A DNA stretch of 64,000 bases, taken from positions 1-64,000 of the forward strand of contig NZ_LPXO01000006.1 of the NCBI RefSeq assembly GCF_001482405.1, given 5' to 3'. Made by a program: the position numbers and the translations under genes. Source of the stretch: Pseudoponticoccus marisrubri (lineage in GTDB: Bacteria; Pseudomonadota; Alphaproteobacteria; Rhodobacterales; Rhodobacteraceae). Each line of letters starts with the position of its first letter. The stretch's first letter is position 1. Under the pieces are notes generated by a model, which saw only the letters and a list, made by a program, of their open reading frames with translations, did not search any database and was not told where the DNA came from. Positions 1-8,379 of the stretch are shown here, piece by piece.

Positions 1-57
1 CCCCAAAACCCACGCCAGACCACCCCTCAAACCCACCATTCCCCGACTCGCCCGAAC

Positions 58-66
58 TTATCCACA
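58..66 (+). promoter_or_regulatory. isolated DnaA-box-like 9-mer
   Basis: A perfect match to the consensus DnaA box TTATCCACA lies in the first 123 bases, which contain no gene I can support. The surrounding bases are strikingly poor in G on the + strand. One box does not make an origin, and neither dnaA nor hemE is visible here. It may be a titration site or chance. Confidence 0.3.
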
Positions 67-123
67 AACTCACCCACAGACTCACACCAAAAACCCCGAC
101 AAGACAGGCGAGCCAACCGGGAC

Positions 124-738
124 TCAGGCCCGGACAAACCGGCCAAACAGACGACCAAAACGAAGGCGAAGGGACAGCAGGCCCAGAATCGCGGCCAGGT
201 ACAGCAAGGGCTCCAGCTGGAAGCCCTTTGACAGCATGAGGTAATGCACGCCCCCCAGCAGCACCGCGCCATAGGTCAGCTTGTGCAATTGCCGCCAGCG
301 CGGCCCCAGCCGGCGCACCGCCCAGTTGTTCGAGGTCAGCGCCAGCGGAATCAGGAGACCGAAACCGGCCATGCCGATGGTGATGTAGGGGCGCTTGAGA
401 ATGTCGGCCCAGATCTGCGCCGCGATCTGCACGTCCAGCACCAGCCAGACCAGCAGGTGCAGCGTGACATAGAAGAAGGCCATCAGCCCGATGGCTCGCC
501 GGAACCGCAGCAGGTTCACCCCGAGATGTCGGCGCAGCGGCGTGATGCAGAGTCCCGCGATCAGCAATTGCAGGGCCATCTCCCCCAGCAGATGTTCCAG
601 CGTGCGCACGGGCTCTACCCCCAACGCTCCCGTCATGCCCTGCCAGACATAATAGGGGGCCGGCAGGAAGAGCAGCAGGTAGAGGATCCATGTGGGCACG
701 CGGCGCGCCGCGCCGTTCAGCCGGTCGGTCAGGGTCAT
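124..738 (-). CDS. msrQ: MsrQ, heme b membrane subunit of periplasmic methionine-sulfoxide reductase
   Basis: A 204-residue polytopic membrane protein with about five or six hydrophobic segments, typical of the ferric-reductase-like MsrQ/YedZ family. Histidines that could bind heme occur in FYVTLHLLVW and in the HKLTYGAVLLGGVHYL region. It passes quinol-derived electrons across the inner membrane to MsrP, which repairs oxidised methionines in periplasmic proteins. It begins 12 bases after the msrP stop on the same strand, so the two are cotranscribed and probably translationally coupled. Length and order are normal for the family. Confidence 0.9.
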   Translation of the reverse strand: MTLTDRLNGAARRVPTWILYLLLFLPAPYYVWQGMTGALGVEPVRTLEHLLGEMALQLLIAGLCITPLRRHLGVNLLRFRRAIGLMAFFYVTLHLLVWLVLDVQIAAQIWADILKRPYITIGMAGFGLLIPLALTSNNWAVRRLGPRWRQLHKLTYGAVLLGGVHYLMLSKGFQLEPLLYLAAILGLLSLRLRFGRLFGRFVRA

Positions 739-750
739 GACGTCAGCCGC

Positions 751-1686
<936 letters not shown>

Positions 1687-1791
1687 GGGATGCTCCTCTT
1701 GTCCGGCGTTGACGGAAAGATAAGCGGGCGGCGCGGCGCCTCAAACAAAAGCCTTCTCACGTTGGCGTGGCGGGGCTGAAACAGTTGCCGC

Positions 1792-3300
1792 CTACTCGGC
1801 CGCAGCCTCGGGCGGCGGGGCCAGCTTCACCGACGGGTAGAGCTCGTTCATCTGGACCGAGCTGCCATCGTCGCGCACCAGCCGCACATGGCGCCGCCGC
1901 ATCAGCCGCGGCTCGGCCACGCCGACGGAATGGGCGATGGTCTCGACCTCGTTGATGATCGAGCGCGCGTAATTGGCGACACGGATGTATTTCTCGTCCG
2001 GCACCAGCCCGCGCTGCAGGTGGCGGTCATGGGTGGTCACGCCCGAGGGGCAGGTGTTGCGGTCGCATTTCAGCGCCTGGATGCAGCCCAGGGCGAACAT
2101 GAAGCCGCGCGCCGAGACGACGAAATCCGCGCCTGCGCAGATCGCCCAGGCCGCGTCCGAGGGGTTCACCAGCTTGGCCGAGGCGATCATGCGGATGCGG
2201 TCATGCATGCCGAAGCGGTCGCGCAGGTCGACCATGCGCACCAGCGCCTCGCGCAGGGGCATGCCGACAAGGTCAATCAGCGGCATGGGCGCCGCGCCGG
2301 TGCCGCCCTCGCCCCCGTCGATGGTGATGAAGTCGGGCGCGCTTTCGACCCCGCGTTCCTGGATGAGCTCGAAGAAGGCGATCCACGGATCGGAGGAGCC
2401 GAGGCAGGTCTTGATGCCCACCGGCTTGCCCGTCACGTCCCGCACGTGGTTGATCAGGTCCAGCAGGTCGCCGAAATCGTCGACCTCGCGGTGGCGGTTG
2501 GGCGAGATGCCGTCCTCGCCGGGTTTGAGCCCGCGGATCGCCGCGATCTCGGGCGTGATCTTGGCGGCGGGCAGGATGCCGCCCTTGCCCGGCTTGGCGC
2601 CCTGGCTCAGCTTGATCTCGAACATCTTCACCTGTGGATGCGCCGCGACCTCGCGCAGCTTCTCGTCACACAGGTTGCCGGCTGCGTCGCGCACGCCGAA
2701 CTTGGCAGTGCCGATCTGGTAGACGATGTCGCAGCCGCCCTCGAGGTGATAGGGCGACAGCCCCCCTTCCCCGGTATTCATCCAGATCCCCGCCTCCTTG
2801 GCACCACGCGACAGCGCCTGCACCGCGGGTTTCGAGATGGCGCCGTAGGACATGCCCGAGATGTTGAAGATCGACCGCGCGGAAAAGGGGTCGCGCGCAT
2901 GCGGCCCGATCACCATCGGCTCGGTCGAGGCGTACTGGTCGTCCAGCGGCGGAAAGACCGCGTTCATGAAGATCGGCGTGCCCGGCACGTTCAGGTTCCG
3001 GGTCGAGCCGAAGGCCACCGTGTTGCCCTTGCCTTTGGTGGCGCGCGCCACCCAGTTGCGCTGGGCCCGGTTGAACGGCATCTCCTCGCGGTCCATGGCA
3101 AAGAAATACTGGCGAAAGAACTCGCCCAGCTCGGTGAACAGGTGGCGGAACCGCCCAATCACCGGGTAGTTGCGCCGGATCGCGTCCGAGGTCTGCGACT
3201 TGTCGATGAAGTAGAACGCGATGACCAGCGCTGTCGCGACGCCGATCAGAAAGACGAACAAGAGCGCAAGGTATTGCAGCGCCGCCATTGCATATTCCAT
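1792..3300 (-). CDS. FMN-binding glutamate synthase family protein, membrane-anchored
   Basis: 502 residues. One N-terminal membrane segment (residues about 5-27) is followed by a GltB-type FMN/Fe-S barrel domain with the signatures GMSYGAISKPA, DGGEGGTGAAP and CDRNTCPSGVTTHDR. There is no glutamine amidotransferase domain, so it cannot be a complete glutamate synthase. Members of this family are common in proteobacteria and their reaction is not established. The ATG at 3300 has a GGGG-type Shine-Dalgarno directly upstream and places the membrane segment at the very N-terminus; a start 13 codons earlier is less likely. It is divergent from the DUF302 gene. A genuine gltB lies elsewhere in the window. 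Confidence 0.85.
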   Translation of the reverse strand: MEYAMAALQYLALLFVFLIGVATALVIAFYFIDKSQTSDAIRRNYPVIGRFRHLFTELGEFFRQYFFAMDREEMPFNRAQRNWVARATKGKGNTVAFGSTRNLNVPGTPIFMNAVFPPLDDQYASTEPMVIGPHARDPFSARSIFNISGMSYGAISKPAVQALSRGAKEAGIWMNTGEGGLSPYHLEGGCDIVYQIGTAKFGVRDAAGNLCDEKLREVAAHPQVKMFEIKLSQGAKPGKGGILPAAKITPEIAAIRGLKPGEDGISPNRHREVDDFGDLLDLINHVRDVTGKPVGIKTCLGSSDPWIAFFELIQERGVESAPDFITIDGGEGGTGAAPMPLIDLVGMPLREALVRMVDLRDRFGMHDRIRMIASAKLVNPSDAAWAICAGADFVVSARGFMFALGCIQALKCDRNTCPSGVTTHDRHLQRGLVPDEKYIRVANYARSIINEVETIAHSVGVAEPRLMRRRHVRLVRDDGSSVQMNELYPSVKLAPPPEAAAE

Positions 3301-3420
3301 ATGCCACCCCCCGAATGTGTTGATTTGCCTCAAGGGCAAACCGGCTGTCTTCGCCTACTGTGCCATCATGACGGACCGATGGCAGCCCCCTTGCACGGTC
3401 CTCGCGAAGGGAGAGAGGAC

Positions 3421-3864
3421 ATGAGACATCCATTGGCCGCCGCCGCGCTGTGCCTTGCCGCGACCGCGGCGAGCGCGGGCGACGTCATCACCTATGACAC
3501 GGACCAGAGCTTTGACGACGTGATCTTCGGGCTGGAAAGCGCGATCCTCGACGAGGGACTGGTGATCGACAGCGTCAGCCATACCGGCGCCATGCTGGAG
3601 CGCACCCGCGCCGATCTCGGCTCGGAGGTGGTGCTGTTCGAGGCGGCCGACATCTACAGCTTCTGTTCGGCCAAGATCTCGCGCGCGGTGATGGAGGCCG
3701 ACCCGATGAACATCCGGTTCTGCCCCTATGACATCTTCGTCTTCGTCCGCCCTGACACGCCGGACACCACGACGATCGGCTTCCAGGCCTTTCCCGAGGG
3801 CCCGATGAAGCAGGTCGAGGCGCTTCTGGACGGAATTGCACGGGCCGCGATCGGCCTGGATTGA
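3421..3864 (+). CDS. secreted DUF302 domain protein
   Basis: 147 residues. A cleavable signal peptide (MRHPLAAAALCLAATAASAG) is followed by a DUF302-like domain with the typical order: an N-terminal sensing-like strand (FDDVIFGLESAILDEGLVIDSV), a middle region with FCSAKISRAVMEADPMN and FCPYDIFVF, then a C-terminal helix. The protein should be periplasmic. DUF302 has no settled function. Two cysteines in the SFCSAK and RFCPYD segments could form a disulfide. It has a strong purine-rich leader (gggagaggac) and stands alone between a divergent gene and a hairpin. Confidence 0.8.
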   Translation: MRHPLAAAALCLAATAASAGDVITYDTDQSFDDVIFGLESAILDEGLVIDSVSHTGAMLERTRADLGSEVVLFEAADIYSFCSAKISRAVMEADPMNIRFCPYDIFVFVRPDTPDTTTIGFQAFPEGPMKQVEALLDGIARAAIGLD

Positions 3865-3910
3865 CGCCGCGGCGCATTTTTCTATCACGAAGTTTTCATT
3901 CGAAAAATCC

Positions 3911-3935
3911 GGGGCGCCGCGCTTAGCGGCGCCCC
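3911..3935 (-). terminator. intrinsic-terminator-like hairpin, T-run on the minus strand
   Basis: A perfect 10-bp stem (GGGGCGCCGC / GCGGCGCCCC) with loop GCTTA. On the minus strand the stem is followed by GGATTTTTCG, the classic order. On the + strand no T-run follows. No minus-strand gene lies directly upstream, so either it ends an unseen antisense transcript or it only stabilises the 3' end of the DUF302 mRNA. Confidence 0.5.
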
Positions 3936-3971
3936 GGTCCGCGTCAAGCCCGTCTCACGCGGATTCGATGC

Positions 3972-4000
3972 TGATCCATATCCTCCGAGGGCCCGTAACC
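3972..4000 (+). promoter_or_regulatory. candidate RpoE (ECF sigma) promoter of the fasciclin gene
   Basis: TGATCC, an 18-base spacer, then TAACC. This resembles the Rhodobacter RpoE/ChrR-type promoter (TGATCC ... TAAGA); the -35 is perfect and three of five -10 bases match. The predicted start point falls about 40 bases before the fasciclin ATG, at the edge of the dyad at 4007-4026. Confidence 0.4.
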
Positions 4001-4006
4001 CTCGCA

Positions 4007-4026
4007 ACGTTTCAATCGTGAAACGT
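4007..4026 (+). repeat. perfect 8-bp inverted repeat in the fasciclin leader
   Basis: ACGTTTCA, spacer ATCG, TGAAACGT. It sits 20 bases before the fasciclin ATG and just before the GGAGGA ribosome-binding site. It may be an operator or a 5' mRNA hairpin affecting stability or translation. Confidence 0.5.
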
Positions 4027-4045
4027 GTGAAATGGAGGACTATTG

Positions 4046-4525
4046 ATGCTTCGCAGAACCTACCTCGCCCTGACCGCCGCAACGTTCCTCGCGACCCCGG
4101 CCCTGGCCGGTGGCCACTCGATGGACATCGTCGACACGGCCGCGAACGCAGGTACGTTCGAGACGCTGCTCGCCGCGGCCACCGCGGCCGGCCTCGTGGA
4201 CACGCTCAAGAGCGAAGGCCCCTTCACCGTCTTCGCCCCGACCGATGAAGCCTTTGCCGCACTGCCCGAGGGCACCGTCGACACGCTGCTGATGCCCGAG
4301 AACAAGGACCAGCTGACCGCCGTGCTGACCTATCACGTGGTCCCGGGCAAGGTGATGTCGTCCGACCTGTCGAACAACATGATGGCGACCACCGTGCAGG
4401 GCAGCGACGTGACCATCATGACCGAAGGCGGTGTGACCGTCGACGGTGCGAACGTCGTGCAGGCCGATATCGAGGCCTCGAACGGCGTGATTCACGTGAT
4501 CGACGGCGTGATCCTGCCGGAATAA
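4046..4525 (+). CDS. secreted fasciclin (FAS1) domain protein
   Basis: 159 residues. A signal peptide ([22 protein letters not shown]) is followed by a single FAS1 domain with its two conserved boxes: H1 ([14 protein letters not shown], near residues 58-71) and the YHVVPG motif, ending in [15 protein letters not shown]1 proteins are extracytoplasmic and are implicated in adhesion and surface interactions; the ligand here is unknown. The ATG is placed 6 bases after GGAGGA. The gene is monocistronic, with a candidate stress-sigma promoter upstream and a hairpin downstream. Confidence 0.88.
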   Translation: MLRRTYLALTAATFLATPALAGGHSMDIVDTAANAGTFETLLAAATAAGLVDTLKSEGPFTVFAPTDEAFAALPEGTVDTLLMPENKDQLTAVLTYHVVPGKVMSSDLSNNMMATTVQGSDVTIMTEGGVTVDGANVVQADIEASNGVIHVIDGVILPE

Positions 4526-4544
4526 CGGCAACAATTTCTGACGG

Positions 4545-4564
4545 AGGCGGGCATTGTCCCGCCT
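4545..4564 (+). terminator. hairpin after the fasciclin gene
   Basis: Stem AGGCGGG / CCCGCCT with a 6-base loop, 20 bases after the fasciclin stop. The downstream T content is weak (TCGCTTCT), so it may act as a terminator or only as a 3' end stabiliser. Confidence 0.45.
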
Positions 4565-4663
4565 TCGCTTCTAATGAGACGGCGCATTGCGGCAATTCCG
4601 ACCGGATCAGCCCGCTTTGCGCCGTTTTCTTTGCACATTTCCCACCCGCGGCGTAGTCTTTCA

Positions 4664-4671
4664 TTAACCAA
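4664..4671 (+). promoter_or_regulatory. CtrA half-site-like motif upstream of the first RTX gene
   Basis: TTAACCAA, one mismatch from the alphaproteobacterial CtrA half-site TTAACCAT, about 100 bases before the RTX start. Two exact copies precede the neighbouring RTX paralogue. Confidence 0.35.
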
Positions 4672-4766
4672 CAAAAGACCAAGACGAGGCGGTGATACGG
4701 GCGGACGGCCTTTCGGCAATCTGGGTGTTGGGGCGACACCACGAGGATTGAACGAAGGACTCTGCC

Positions 4767-6179
4767 ATGCCGATGCAATTCGGAACTTCCGGGGATGACA
4801 GCCTGTACGGCACGCTGACCCGGGACATCATTTCCCTGCTCGGGGGCAATGACTATTATATGGGCGACAACGGCGCCGACTATATCGAGGGCGGCGAAGG
4901 AAACGACACGCTGCTGGGCGGCAACGGCAGCGACGAGATATTCGGGAACGGCGGCGACGACGAGCTGATCGGGGCCTGTGGCCATGACAGCCTTTATGGC
5001 GGTACCGGGAACGATCTGCTGGACGGTGGCAACGCCGATGACATGCTATTTGGCGGCACCGGCAATGACACGCTCTTCGGCGGCAACAACAATGATTATC
5101 TTTATGGCGGCAACGACAACGACCGCCTGAATGGTGGACAGGACAGCGACACACTGGTCGGAAGCACCGGCGACGACACTCTGATCGGCGGCAAGGGCGA
5201 CGATCTCCAGACCGGCGGGTCGGGAGCGGATGTTTTCGTCATCGATGGCTGGCAAACGGGAAACGACACGATCACCGATTTCGAGGTCGGCACCGATACC
5301 ATCGACCTGACCACGATCGGGATATGGGACATTGCCAATTTGCAGATCGATGACATAGGCGGGTCGGCACGAATCGCCCTCGGCAATGGCAACACCCTGA
5401 TATTGGACGACGTCGCGCCCAATGCGCTCTCGAACAGCGACTTTGAGCTGGTTGCGGCACCCGATCCGCTCGACGCGACCGGAGGAGGCGACCGTCTGCA
5501 CGGAACAGGCGGCGCAGACTTGGTCGAAGCCAAGAGCGGCAGCGATCGCGTCTGGGGCTATGGCGGCGATGACAATATCGCGGGCGGCACCGGGCGGGAC
5601 ACACTTCGTGGGGGGTCGGGGGACGATACCATTTCCGGCGGATCGGGACAGGACAAGATCTACGGCGAGGACGGTAACGACCGCCTTGCGGGGAACGCGG
5701 ACAACGACCTGATCTTCGGAGGGGCCGGCGATGACGACATCGATGGCGGCAACAAGAACGACCGTCTCTACGGCGAAGACGGCAATGACACGATGTTCGG
5801 TGACAATGGCAACGACAAGATCTGCGGCGGCAACGGCGCAGACGAGATGAGCGGCGGCGGCGGCAAGGACACGATGCAGGGGGGAAACGGCGCAGACACA
5901 ATCGACGGCGGGGGCAATACCGACATCCTGACCGGCGGCGCGGATGCCGACCTGTTCGTCTTTGCCAGCCGCTCCAACCACGACACCATCACCGATTTCA
6001 CCGATGGCGAGGACCTGATCGACCTGTCGGGCTATGCGTCCGAGGGGATCACCGGGTTCGGCGATCTGACCGTGACCCAGGTGGGCGCGGATGCGGTCGT
6101 CGCGCTGGCGGGCGACAACAGCATCACGCTGCAGAACGTCTCGGCCGCGGATATCGACGCGTCCGACTTCCTGTTCTGA
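4767..6179 (+). CDS. RTX calcium-binding repeat protein, likely type I secreted
   Basis: 470 residues with no signal peptide. It is built as two rounds of the same unit: a block of glycine-aspartate nonapeptides (about residues 5-155 and 240-395, e.g. GGNGSDEIF, GGTGNDTLF) followed by a non-repeat module beginning ADxFV...DTITDF. The protein ends in DASDFLF, a hydrophobic tail typical of type I secretion C-termini. The nonapeptides form Ca2+-binding beta-rolls that fold outside the cell. There is no catalytic domain, so its role is unknown (surface layer, adhesin or matrix are possible). No ABC exporter is adjacent. The next gene is a paralogue with an extra N-terminal domain. Confidence 0.88.
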   Translation: MPMQFGTSGDDSLYGTLTRDIISLLGGNDYYMGDNGADYIEGGEGNDTLLGGNGSDEIFGNGGDDELIGACGHDSLYGGTGNDLLDGGNADDMLFGGTGNDTLFGGNNNDYLYGGNDNDRLNGGQDSDTLVGSTGDDTLIGGKGDDLQTGGSGADVFVIDGWQTGNDTITDFEVGTDTIDLTTIGIWDIANLQIDDIGGSARIALGNGNTLILDDVAPNALSNSDFELVAAPDPLDATGGGDRLHGTGGADLVEAKSGSDRVWGYGGDDNIAGGTGRDTLRGGSGDDTISGGSGQDKIYGEDGNDRLAGNADNDLIFGGAGDDDIDGGNKNDRLYGEDGNDTMFGDNGNDKICGGNGADEMSGGGGKDTMQGGNGADTIDGGGNTDILTGGADADLFVFASRSNHDTITDFTDGEDLIDLSGYASEGITGFGDLTVTQVGADAVVALAGDNSITLQNVSAADIDASDFLF

Positions 6180-6197
6180 CGCTGCCCCAATCCGTCG

Positions 6198-6205
6198 TTA
6201 ACCAT
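6198..6205 (+). promoter_or_regulatory. CtrA half-site-like motif
   Basis: An exact TTAACCAT lies between the first RTX stop and its terminator. It is one of two exact copies in this intergenic space. Confidence 0.3.
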
Positions 6206-6213
6206 TATGGCAC

Positions 6214-6240
6214 AACGGCCCGCCCCGCAGGCGGGCCGTT
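6214..6240 (+). terminator. intrinsic terminator of the first RTX gene
   Basis: An 11-bp perfect stem (AACGGCCCGCC / GGCGGGCCGTT) with a 5-base loop, followed by TCCTTTG. It separates the two RTX paralogues into independent transcripts. Confidence 0.75.
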
Positions 6241-6319
6241 TCCTTTGCAGAAACCACCGCCTTGCCATGGCCGCAAACGACCGGGGCCGCGCCCGCCCAA
6301 GCCAGAATCTTTCGCAGTA

Positions 6320-6327
6320 TTAACCAT
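6320..6327 (+). promoter_or_regulatory. CtrA half-site-like motif upstream of the second RTX gene
   Basis: An exact TTAACCAT about 115 bases before the second RTX start, the same relative position as the motif before the first RTX gene. Confidence 0.4.
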
Positions 6328-6442
6328 TTCCGACCCCCGCCGCGCCATGCCGCGCCGCTAACGCTGGGTCAGGACGGGTACGTTCCGCTGTCCCTCAGGG
6401 GCCGCCCGCCGGATACGCAACCTAACGAGCGAAAGCGACCAC

Positions 6443-8146
6443 ATGGCAATCATCAACGAAACGAGCGACTCGAATATCAACGCATGGGCGACAGGCTCCT
6501 TCAGCATCGGCTTCGATGACACTTTCACCGGCACGATCGGGGGGCTGGACACGCAGGACGGCATCAACCTGCCCGTGCTGGAAGGCGGCAAGACCTACAC
6601 GATCACGGCAACGGTCGACGACATCTCGGGCTTCCACGCGCTGGTCGTGGTCAACCCGATGAACTTCCACTCTTTCGGGTATCACCTGACCGATGGCGTG
6701 CCGCACACCCAGGGCCAGCAGATGCACTACACCGGATTCCTGCAGCTCGAGGATATCCGCGTCGACGGCAACACGATCGAGATGGATTTCACGCCGACCA
6801 ACACGCAGTGGTTCTCGCTGGCGATCCAGGGGGACGCGCTCCAGCCCAACGAATCCTACTCGATCCAGATCGCCGAGGCCGATCCCTACCAGGTCACCGA
6901 AGAGGCCGATGACGTGACCGGCCTGCCCACCGCGGATGACGTGAACCTGCTGGGCGGCGATGACACGATGGTCGCGAATGGCGGCGATGACAGCGTCTTC
7001 GGCCAGGCCGGCAATGACGAGATCACCGGCGGGGACGGCAACGACCAGCTGAACGGCGGCGCAGATGACGACCTGCTCTCGGGCGACGCGGGCAATGACA
7101 CGGTGCTGGGCGGCCAGGGCGACGACTCGCTCTCGGGCGGGGCCGACAATGACAGCGTGAATGGCGGCGACGGGGCCGACACGCTCGAAGGTGGCGATGG
7201 CGACGACATGCTGGTCGGCGGCAAGGATGGCGACGTGGTGGATGCCGGCGCAGGCGCTGACACGCTCGAGGGCGGTCTTGGCAATGACACGATGACCGGC
7301 GGCAGCGGCGCGGACCTGTTCGTCATCGTGCCCGGCGCCGGGCAGGACCTGATCACCGATTTCCAAAGCGGCACCGACCAGATCGACGTCACCCGGCTAG
7401 GCATTTCCTCGCTGTCCGAGATGACGATCACCGATGACGGTACCGACACGGTGGTGGATTTCGGCGGCGGCAACACACTGAAACTGGCCAACACGCTGGC
7501 GGCCGATCTGGACGCCGCGGATTTCGGCATGGTGGCCGACCCGATCACCGGCACCGCGGGCAATGACAAGCTGACCGGCACCGGTTCCGACGACGTGATC
7601 TCTGCCGGGGACGGGCGCGACAAGGTCGCGGGCGGCGCCGGCAACGACGCGCTCGACGGCGGCGATGACAAGGACACGCTGACCGGCGGCGCGGGCGACG
7701 ACACGATCCTCGGCGGCCAGGGCAATGACAAGATCAACGGGGATGCGGGCGCCGACAGCCTCGATGGCGGGCACCGCAACGACGTGATCTCGGGCGGCGA
7801 CGGCGATGACGTGCTGCTGGGCGGCAACGGCAATGACAAGCTCTTTGGCGATGCCGGCGCCGACACGATCGAGGGCGGGCGCGGCCGCGACCTGCTGACC
7901 GGCGGCTCAGAGGCCGACAGCTTCGTCTTCGGCACCAAGGCCGGCGACGACACGATCACCGATTTCGAGGATGGCGTGGACGTGATCGACCTGACCGGTC
8001 TTGCAGGGGCGGGCATCACCGGCTTCGGCGACCTGACGGTCACGCAGGTCGGCGCGAACGTGGTCATCGACCTCGACGCCAACAATGACCTGACGCTGCT
8101 GAACATGTCGGCGGGGGATCTCGACGCCTCGGACTTCCTCTTCTGA
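6443..8146 (+). CDS. RTX calcium-binding protein with N-terminal beta-sandwich domain
   Basis: 567 residues with no signal peptide. Residues 1-150 look like a pre-peptidase C-terminal (PPC)-type beta-sandwich (LPVLEGGKTYTITATVDD, NESYSIQIAEADP). Then come two rounds of RTX block plus module (blocks about 175-290 and 370-490), ending DASDFLF exactly as in the upstream paralogue. The last 80 residues of the two proteins are almost the same (GITGFGDLTVTQVGA is identical in both). It is predicted to be exported by a type I system encoded elsewhere. The two genes probably arose by duplication with gain or loss of the N-domain. Confidence 0.88.
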   Translation: MAIINETSDSNINAWATGSFSIGFDDTFTGTIGGLDTQDGINLPVLEGGKTYTITATVDDISGFHALVVVNPMNFHSFGYHLTDGVPHTQGQQMHYTGFLQLEDIRVDGNTIEMDFTPTNTQWFSLAIQGDALQPNESYSIQIAEADPYQVTEEADDVTGLPTADDVNLLGGDDTMVANGGDDSVFGQAGNDEITGGDGNDQLNGGADDDLLSGDAGNDTVLGGQGDDSLSGGADNDSVNGGDGADTLEGGDGDDMLVGGKDGDVVDAGAGADTLEGGLGNDTMTGGSGADLFVIVPGAGQDLITDFQSGTDQIDVTRLGISSLSEMTITDDGTDTVVDFGGGNTLKLANTLAADLDAADFGMVADPITGTAGNDKLTGTGSDDVISAGDGRDKVAGGAGNDALDGGDDKDTLTGGAGDDTILGGQGNDKINGDAGADSLDGGHRNDVISGGDGDDVLLGGNGNDKLFGDAGADTIEGGRGRDLLTGGSEADSFVFGTKAGDDTITDFEDGVDVIDLTGLAGAGITGFGDLTVTQVGANVVIDLDANNDLTLLNMSAGDLDASDFLF

Positions 8147-8177
8147 GCAACCGACGGCCGATCCGACTGGTGCGCAC

Positions 8178-8205
8178 AGGCCCCCGCGGGAGACCGCGGG
8201 GGCCT
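8178..8205 (+). terminator. hairpin after the second RTX gene
   Basis: A perfect 12-bp stem (AGGCCCCCGCGG / CCGCGGGGGCCT) with a 4-base loop and only a short T tract. A likely transcription end before the efflux operon. Confidence 0.6.
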
Positions 8206-8379
8206 TGGCATTGACCCGGCCCGGCCAAAACCAAGGCCACGCACAAACCGGCGGCAGGCGACACGATCTCGCGATAAGGGGAACGGGGCGCGCTTCCGAT
8301 GCATTGCCAGATGCGGTAGCCCGTGCCTGCGGGCGCGCCATCGGGCCCCGCGCGGGTCGACAGTGCAAGGATCAGGACC

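Noticed and set aside
1-123. The left edge as a replication origin
   Set aside because: Only one DnaA box, no AT-rich unwinding region and no origin-linked genes are visible.
1888-3420. A long + strand open frame running into the DUF302 gene
   Set aside because: Only the last 147 codons have a signal peptide, domain and ribosome-binding site. The upstream part is antisense to the FMN-binding glutamate-synthase-like gene.
4800-8100. The repetitive RTX coding DNA as a CRISPR or tandem-repeat element
   Set aside because: The periodicity comes from degenerate nonapeptide codons in open frames, not from conserved DNA repeats.
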